A stretch of 64,000 bases of DNA from Mesotoga sp. Brook.08.105.5.1. Its GTDB lineage: Bacteria; Thermotogota; Thermotogae; Petrotogales; Kosmotogaceae. How positions within the stretch are numbered: position 1 is the stretch's first letter; every line of letters starts with the position of its first letter. Below the pieces are notes generated by a model. That model made no database searches. It was not told the DNA's origin and worked only from the letters and a program-made list of their open reading frames with translations. The stretch is taken from the NCBI RefSeq assembly GCF_002752635.1, contig NZ_AYTW01000040.1, positions 1-64,000 of the forward strand, in the 5' to 3' direction. A program made the position numbers and the translations under genes. Below are positions 58,878 through 64,000 of this stretch, piece after piece.

Positions 58878-60128
58878 TTGTTCTATGCTGTCCTCGCTAC
58901 TGTTGCGGTGATAGCTTTTCTCTTCTTGATTCTGTTCAGACATGAAAGACAGAAAAACAAGAGATTAGAAGCCGCCAAAAGGCGCTTTGCGGACCTTGTA
59001 GAAGTTCCGAGAAGCGCCGAGTTTATTTTCATCTATAAGAAGGTTCAGCAGCTTGTTTCGAGCATTAAAGAGGAAGTAACTTCTTTAAATGCAAGAATCG
59101 AAGATCTTGTGACGATTTTTGATAATCTGAGTGATGCCTTCTTGATAGTATCAGAGGATGGAAGGATTGATTACGCTAATAAAGCCGCGCAAGAGCTTTC
59201 GAGCAAGAAGCTAATTGGAAGGAAGATAAGTGAAGCGATAGACAATTATTACATTGGCGATTTGTTTGAAGATTCGGTAAGAACTAGAGAGAATCAGGAA
59301 TCTGAGATAACGATCTACTACCCGAAGAGAACGATAAGAGAGTGTAAGATTATGAGAGTCTCCCTGAAGAACGATGTGAGATATCTCATCCTTCTTAGGG
59401 ATATTACCAAGGAGAAGGAAGTTGAGGCGATGAGAAGGGATTTCGTTGCCAATGTCTCTCATGAGCTTAGAACCCCGCTAACATCTATTCATGGATATGC
59501 TGAAACGCTTGCAGAAGATGATCTTGAGGACAAAGATACAGTTTACAGATTTCTTTCAATAATCGAAAACGAATCGGCAAGAATGACAAGATTGATAAAC
59601 GATTTGCTTGACCTTGAGAAACTCGAATCGGGCGAAGCCTCCTTCAGCAAGGAGGACGTAGAGCTCGGAGAAGTCGTCAAATATGTTATTCGAATTGTCG
59701 ATCCTCTTGCAGGTGAGAAGGGTGTTATAGTAAATGTTGACGTAGAAGAAGGGATTTTTGTAGAAGGAGATTTTGATAGACTTGTTCAACTTCTTCTGAA
59801 CCTGATCGATAATGCCGTTAAGTACACCTCCGCTAAGGAGCACGGGCCTAGAGAGATATGGCTAAGATCTTATGCTCAAAATAACCATGCAATGATTGAA
59901 GTTGAAGACACTGGTGTTGGAATACCTGAAGACTCTCTGAAGCACATATTTGAAAGGTTTTACAGGGTTGATAAGGCTCGATCAAGAAAGATGGGTGGTA
60001 CAGGTCTTGGGTTGGCTATTACACGCTTTATAGTCGAAAAACACGGCGGAGTTATTTCCCTTGAGAGCGAGTATGGTACAGGAACGATTCTGAAAGTTAA
60101 GTTACCACTGAAGAAGGTGTTTAAATGA
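58878..60128 (+). CDS. sensor histidine kinase (HpkA-like)
   Basis: Partner kinase of the response regulator, 416 residues. One N-terminal membrane segment (about 2-20), no extracytoplasmic sensor domain, a linker coiled coil, and a PAS domain (about 75-180, FDNLSDAFLIVSEDGRIDYA). The kinase core has the phospho-acceptor H195 in NVSHELRTPLTSIHGYAE, N-box LLLNLIDNAVKY, G1 DTGVGIP and G2 GGTGLGLAITRF. TTG 58878 follows GGAAG. Signal unknown; in related pairs phosphate has been proposed. Confidence 0.92.
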   Translation: MFYAVLATVAVIAFLFLILFRHERQKNKRLEAAKRRFADLVEVPRSAEFIFIYKKVQQLVSSIKEEVTSLNARIEDLVTIFDNLSDAFLIVSEDGRIDYANKAAQELSSKKLIGRKISEAIDNYYIGDLFEDSVRTRENQESEITIYYPKRTIRECKIMRVSLKNDVRYLILLRDITKEKEVEAMRRDFVANVSHELRTPLTSIHGYAETLAEDDLEDKDTVYRFLSIIENESARMTRLINDLLDLEKLESGEASFSKEDVELGEVVKYVIRIVDPLAGEKGVIVNVDVEEGIFVEGDFDRLVQLLLNLIDNAVKYTSAKEHGPREIWLRSYAQNNHAMIEVEDTGVGIPEDSLKHIFERFYRVDKARSRKMGGTGLGLAITRFIVEKHGGVISLESEYGTGTILKVKLPLKKVFK

Positions 60129-61426
60129 GAACTTACGACATAATCATCAAGAAGAGAAACGGCTATTCCAACACTAGAGATGAACTACGATCGCTGATAC
60201 GGGGTTTTGTAGATGGCTATGTTCCAGACTATCAGATGGCGGCGTGGTTAATGGCCGTGTATTTCAATCATCTTGATGCAGAAGAAAGACTTTGTCTGAC
60301 AGAGATCATGACTGACTCAGGAGAAAAGATCGATCTTTCGTCCATTAGTGGCATAAAAGTCGACAAACACTCTACCGGAGGAGTGGGCGACAAAGTGACT
60401 CTGGTAGTTGGACCGATCGTTGCGGCAGCAGGACTGGTTTTCGCAAAGCTGTCGGGAAGAGGTTTGGGTCACACAGGAGGAACGATCGACAAACTGGAAT
60501 CGATTCCGGGCTTCAAGACTTCACTTGATATTGATGAATTCAAGCAGCAATCAGAACGAATAGGAATTGCTCTTGCAGGTCAAACCGCACAGGTAGCCAT
60601 CGCTGACAAGAAGCTCTACGCTTTGCGAGACGTTACGGCCACAGTTGATGAGATTTCACTAATCGCCTCAAGCATAATGAGCAAGAAACTAGCTATCGAT
60701 TCCGATGGAATTCTTCTTGACGTCAAGATCGGTTCGGGCGCCTTCATGAAAGACCTTGAAGAGGCTAAAGAACTTGCGTTGGCGATGATAGACATTGGAA
60801 AAAGAAAGGGAAGAACCACGAAGGCTGTAATAAGCGATATGAACCAGCCACTGGGAATCGCTGTAGGAAACTCGCTTGAGGTAGTGGAAGCAATAGAAAC
60901 TCTTAAAGGGAAAGGTCCAAATGATTTCAGCTCGCTTTGCAGAGTGATTGCAAGCCAGATGTTGGTAGTTGGCGGTGTTGCAGACGAAGATGATGCACAA
61001 GTAATCGTTGATCGCATGATCGACTCTGGTGAAGCCATCGAAAAGTTCAACGAATTCGTCGATGCTCAAGGAGGACCAAAGGATTTCTCGGAGAACTATG
61101 AGAGTTGTTTTGACAGGGCCGCCATCATCGAAGAGGTGAGATCTCAGGTGAGCGGATATGTGAAATCGGTTGATGCCGAATCAATTGGATTGATCTGCAT
61201 GAGGCTTGGCGCAGGGAGAGAACGAAAGGAAGATAGAATAGACCCGGCTGTGGGTATGAGAGTTCTTAAGAAGATTGGAGACAGAGTTGAGAAGGGGGAA
61301 ACGATCGCCATAGTCTATGCTAATCAAAGGGATAGGTTTGAGAGGGAAACTGTAGCAATTCGCGATTGTTTTTGTGTTTCGGAGGAGAGAGTGCAGGCTC
61401 CTCCGATAGTCTACGAGGTACTGTAG
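60125..61426 (+). CDS. pyrimidine-nucleoside phosphorylase
   Basis: Splits uridine, thymidine and related nucleosides with phosphate to free base and (deoxy)ribose 1-phosphate. At 433 residues it has the normal length. The signature is KVDKHSTGGVGDKVTLVVGP, then KLSGRGLGHTGGTIDKLESI and the K/R-S-x-x-D-type region SDMNQPLGIAVGNSLEV. It overlaps the kinase stop by four bases. It fits with the nucleoside importer, udk and cdd of this window, although those lie in other operons. Thymidine-specific DeoA versus broad PyNP is not resolved. Confidence 0.93.
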   Translation: MRTYDIIIKKRNGYSNTRDELRSLIRGFVDGYVPDYQMAAWLMAVYFNHLDAEERLCLTEIMTDSGEKIDLSSISGIKVDKHSTGGVGDKVTLVVGPIVAAAGLVFAKLSGRGLGHTGGTIDKLESIPGFKTSLDIDEFKQQSERIGIALAGQTAQVAIADKKLYALRDVTATVDEISLIASSIMSKKLAIDSDGILLDVKIGSGAFMKDLEEAKELALAMIDIGKRKGRTTKAVISDMNQPLGIAVGNSLEVVEAIETLKGKGPNDFSSLCRVIASQMLVVGGVADEDDAQVIVDRMIDSGEAIEKFNEFVDAQGGPKDFSENYESCFDRAAIIEEVRSQVSGYVKSVDAESIGLICMRLGAGRERKEDRIDPAVGMRVLKKIGDRVEKGETIAIVYANQRDRFERETVAIRDCFCVSEERVQAPPIVYEVL

Positions 61427-61438
61427 GGAGTGCATTCA

Positions 61439-63112
61439 ATGAGACGTATCCTGTTCATTTGTTTCCTGCTAGTTTCATTGGTAACTTCAGCAAAGAATCT
61501 GATCTACCTTGACGATAGAGGACAGACAAGGGTCTTCACCGATGCGGTAGTTGTTGAGCGTTCAATGGATTTTGTAAAACTGGACATAATTGGTGAGTTG
61601 ATAAGGGGGATAGTTGTTTCTCAGTCTCTTCGCCAAGAAGAGACGATAATGATTCTTCCGTCAGGGATTATCGTCTCACTTTCACATGAGACAAAAAGAG
61701 CAACCGTGGAGTTTGGAAGCGAATTTGAGAACTCACTGATTATCAGAGATAGCAAGGTTCTAGTCAACGCAGAGTTGCTTGCAGCTATTACAGACAAATC
61801 TTTCTTCAGCGAAGCAGAGGCGCTGATCCTCTATTCTCAGCCGGTAACTGTGAAGGGTATTCAAAACACACAGGAAGCGATCTATGTGACCCTTGATAGA
61901 GATGTTCTCCCGGACTTTTTCACAATTTGGTGGACCGGAAGCGGATCACTTGCCCTCACTCTGAAGCCCGCGAAAGTAGATCCATTTCTTTCATACGAAG
62001 GGATATCTGTGACGACCGGGAGGGGATTTGTGAAAATCTCTGCTGAGAAACCGTGGTCGGACGTTGAGTATGAGATCAAAGGAATGACGCTGATTATAAG
62101 AGGTAAAAGTGGTATGGGAAGAACAATACAACAGGAGGCCAGCTTAGATTTCGACCTAAACGTATTCGAGTCTTACTCGGGCGGCCAGAAGTTCACAATG
62201 TCTTATCTCGAAATGGACGGCTCGAAGTTCTCTTTTGGAGTTGAACTCGCTAACAATGAAATTGCAGGTCTTGAGAAGGCAACGGATACTCTGAAAAGAA
62301 GCGGTGCAGAGATAATGATTAATGGCGGATACTTTGATCAGAATCATAATCTACCAATAGGTCTCCTTGTTCGGGATGGCAAAGTGCTAGGCCTTCCAAC
62401 TCTCGGAAGACCGGCGATTTACTTCACTGAAGGTGGTGAAGTATATGTTTCAAGAATGGATGTATTCTACACGGCCAAGTTTGGAGACCGTTTTCTTCAA
62501 ATCACGGGAGTTAACTCTCCGTATAGAGGAGAAGCCGTCTTGTACACAGATGAGTATCGAAACAGTATCCCTGATTTTGATGACTTCACCTATCTTGTAA
62601 TAAGGGATGGCATGGTTACCAAAAAGGGTTTCGTATCCCGTGTGGAGAAGGGTTCAGATGTGTTGGTTCTTTCGCCATCTTCCGTACAGAAGATAGGGAA
62701 TAAGGCTTCAGTTGGAGAATTTGTTTCATTTGAGTTGTTGAATTCATATGGAAAGAAGGTAACAGGAGCTGTTGAAGGAGGTCCGATGATAATACATGGA
62801 GGCGAGCCTGTAACCAGTTACGAGCGAAACTACTATTCAGCATCTCTGCTGGATGTTAGAGCTCCAAGAACGCTTGTTGGAGTTAAAGAAACCGGAGAAG
62901 TTGTTTTCATCGTAATTGATGGCTACCAGCAGACTAGCTATGGCTTAACCTTCAAAGAGATGATAGAATTCTTCAAAGACAAGGGATTTGAATCCCTCAT
63001 GTGTCTTGATGGAGGGAAGTCATCGATACTATCTGTCAATGGTAAAATAATCAATTCGCCGTCCTCGGGAGTGCCTTCTCTTCCAGTAATTATAACTGGA
63101 TCGCGAAAGTAG
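61439..63112 (+). CDS. exported phosphodiester glycosidase (NAGPA domain) family protein
   Basis: A 557-residue secreted protein. Signal peptide MRRILFICFLLVSLVTSA. An N-terminal half of about 250 residues is beta-rich and unrecognised, somewhat like the copper-amine-oxidase-like/AMIN regions of exported envelope proteins. The C-terminal half is the NAGPA domain: MINGGYFDQNHNLPIGLLVR, EGGPMIIHGGEP, RAPRTLVGVKETGEVVFIVI and LMCLDGGKSSIL. Such domains cleave sugar-phosphodiester bonds, and related proteins act on envelope polysaccharides. ATG 61439 follows TAGGGAG. Confidence 0.88.
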   Translation: MRRILFICFLLVSLVTSAKNLIYLDDRGQTRVFTDAVVVERSMDFVKLDIIGELIRGIVVSQSLRQEETIMILPSGIIVSLSHETKRATVEFGSEFENSLIIRDSKVLVNAELLAAITDKSFFSEAEALILYSQPVTVKGIQNTQEAIYVTLDRDVLPDFFTIWWTGSGSLALTLKPAKVDPFLSYEGISVTTGRGFVKISAEKPWSDVEYEIKGMTLIIRGKSGMGRTIQQEASLDFDLNVFESYSGGQKFTMSYLEMDGSKFSFGVELANNEIAGLEKATDTLKRSGAEIMINGGYFDQNHNLPIGLLVRDGKVLGLPTLGRPAIYFTEGGEVYVSRMDVFYTAKFGDRFLQITGVNSPYRGEAVLYTDEYRNSIPDFDDFTYLVIRDGMVTKKGFVSRVEKGSDVLVLSPSSVQKIGNKASVGEFVSFELLNSYGKKVTGAVEGGPMIIHGGEPVTSYERNYYSASLLDVRAPRTLVGVKETGEVVFIVIDGYQQTSYGLTFKEMIEFFKDKGFESLMCLDGGKSSILSVNGKIINSPSSGVPSLPVIITGSRK

Positions 63113-63140
63113 ACTGAAATAGATTTGGAGGTGGTCAGAT

Positions 63141-64000
63141 ATGGACAAGATTCCTGTCGATGCCAAGAGAGATATTACACTAATTGGGCACCACGGGTCT
63201 GGAAAAACTCAAATTGTTGATGCGATGCTTTATAACGCTAAGTTGATTGATCGTATAGGCATCCTTGCAACCGATTCTGAAGAAGTTGAAAGAGAGAAGA
63301 AAGCAAGTTTCTCAATGGGGGTAACAAGTGTTCGCCACAACGATAGCAGGATATACGTCATCGATACTCCCGGTATGTCGGACTTCTATGCTGAGACTGC
63401 AAACGGAATCTTAGTGTCAGAGAACATCGTGGTGGTAATAAATTCTACTGCCGGGATTGAGATACAAACCGAAAGGTTTGGTTCGGTCGCCAAAGAGCAT
63501 GGAAAAGGGATAATTGCATTCTTCAACATGCTGGACAAAGAGAGGTCCGGTTTCGCAGATACACTCGCCGATCTAGGAGACACCTTTGAGAGAACACCGG
63601 TTCTTGTGCAGCTTCCAATAGGCAGTGAAGCTGGTTTCAGAGGTCTGATTGATCTAGTGAAAATGAAGGCGTTCATTTTCGAAGATGGTGGCGTATTCAA
63701 AGAAGAAGATATCCCGGCAGATCTCAAATCAGCTGCCGAAGAGGCTAGAACAAAAATGATCGAGGACATCGTTCAGAACGATGAGGAGCTGATGATGAAG
63801 TATCTAGAGGGAGAACCCCTCTCGACAGATGAGCTTACCTCGGCTTTCAAAAAGGCCTATCTTGGAAATGAAGTGATTCCGGTTCTTCTTGGTTCGGCGG
63901 CAAAGAATATCGGAATTTCGCAGCTACTCGATTTTGTGATCGAAGTTGGAAAGAAGCCATCAGAGACATCGCCGAAGGCAGCCACACTTCTTTCCGGAGA
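63141..64000 (+). CDS. EF-G-like translation GTPase, 3' end cut by window edge
   Basis: The frame opens at ATG 63141 behind GGAGGTGG and stays open to the window end (287 residues seen of an expected ~680). G1 is GHHGSGKT, G3 is DTPGM, and the G5 region is LGSAAKN. The switch-I region, normally containing RGITI, reads EREKKASFSMG. G4 is FNMLDKE, so the usual NKxD lysine is methionine. These changes place it in the EF-G-like paralogue group (as in Thermotoga) rather than the main elongation factor. Function of this group is not established. Confidence 0.87.
   Translation, partial: MDKIPVDAKRDITLIGHHGSGKTQIVDAMLYNAKLIDRIGILATDSEEVEREKKASFSMGVTSVRHNDSRIYVIDTPGMSDFYAETANGILVSENIVVVINSTAGIEIQTERFGSVAKEHGKGIIAFFNMLDKERSGFADTLADLGDTFERTPVLVQLPIGSEAGFRGLIDLVKMKAFIFEDGGVFKEEDIPADLKSAAEEARTKMIEDIVQNDEELMMKYLEGEPLSTDELTSAFKKAYLGNEVIPVLLGSAAKNIGISQLLDFVIEVGKKPSETSPKAATLLSG

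Noticed and set aside
1-64000. CRISPR array, prophage or defence island
   Set aside because: No regularly spaced repeats, no cas, capsid, integrase, restriction or toxin-antitoxin genes were recognised.

Overview
The window reads as a chromosome segment of a bacterium of the Thermotogae, most likely the Mesotoga/Kosmotoga lineage. This is an inference from gene content, not from a marker search. Supporting signs are family-5 peptide transporters, a BMP-type nucleoside importer, Rex, the pgsA-thpR-recA-recX-rny run, tilS-ftsH, a response regulator/kinase pair resembling Thermotoga DrrA/HpkA, a second EF-G-like GTPase, frequent GTG/TTG starts and a moderate GC content. Coding density is very high, neighbouring genes often overlap by ATGA, and almost every gene has a clear Shine-Dalgarno sequence. 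No CRISPR array, prophage, rRNA or intact insertion sequence is visible.

Layout. 1-534: no convincing gene, only a possible transposase tail at the left edge. 535-7200 (-): a complete peptide ABC importer in the order oppD-oppF-binding protein-oppB-oppC, with a terminator after the binding protein. 7306-11622 (+): AlaX-type editing protein, dnaB, a two-gene ABC exporter and a small coiled-coil protein. 11668-14399 (-): M42 aminopeptidase and a two-gene SUF-like Fe-S assembly pair. 14501-17251 (-): a large O-antigen-ligase-like membrane protein. 17324-18823 (-): minD, minE, yjbQ. 18901-22248 (-): csaB-like, iron alcohol dehydrogenase, RlmI-like methyltransferase. 22323-23708 (+): ComEC-like channel. 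23639-25643 (-): rimP, nusA, fur, preceded by a textbook promoter and a probable attenuator. 25755-26891 (-): ABC-2 permease. 27133-28801 (+): exported protein and S4-domain protein. 28791-30368 (-): panB, birA. 30594-38007 (+): ftsW/rodA, histidine-degradation genes ftcD and hutI, rlmH, a CorC/CNNM protein, cdd, a NUDIX hydrolase, gltX. 38043-46353 (-): rex, udk, an unknown 774-residue membrane protein, and a BMP-family nucleoside importer. 46503-64000 (+): one long co-directional block with DUF4416, rimO, pgsA, thpR, recA, recX, rny, tRNA-Thr, tilS, ftsH, a hot-dog protein, a radical SAM protein, a two-component pair, pyrimidine nucleoside phosphorylase, a phosphodiester glycosidase-like protein and a truncated EF-G-like gene.

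How the genes work together. Nucleoside salvage is a theme: a BMP importer next to uridine kinase, with cytidine deaminase and pyrimidine nucleoside phosphorylase elsewhere in the window. Peptide and amino-acid use is another: peptide importer, M42 peptidase, and two enzymes of histidine breakdown. The rest is core information processing and cell-envelope work.

I found no obvious new defence or mobile system. The most unusual signals are the rimP leader with mutually exclusive hairpins next to a consensus promoter, the 774-residue membrane protein inside the nucleoside-uptake operon, the inserts in OppC and OppF of the same transporter, the minimal SUF-like pair, an EF-G-like GTPase with an altered NKxD motif, and a strong terminator facing a strand that has no gene directly before it.
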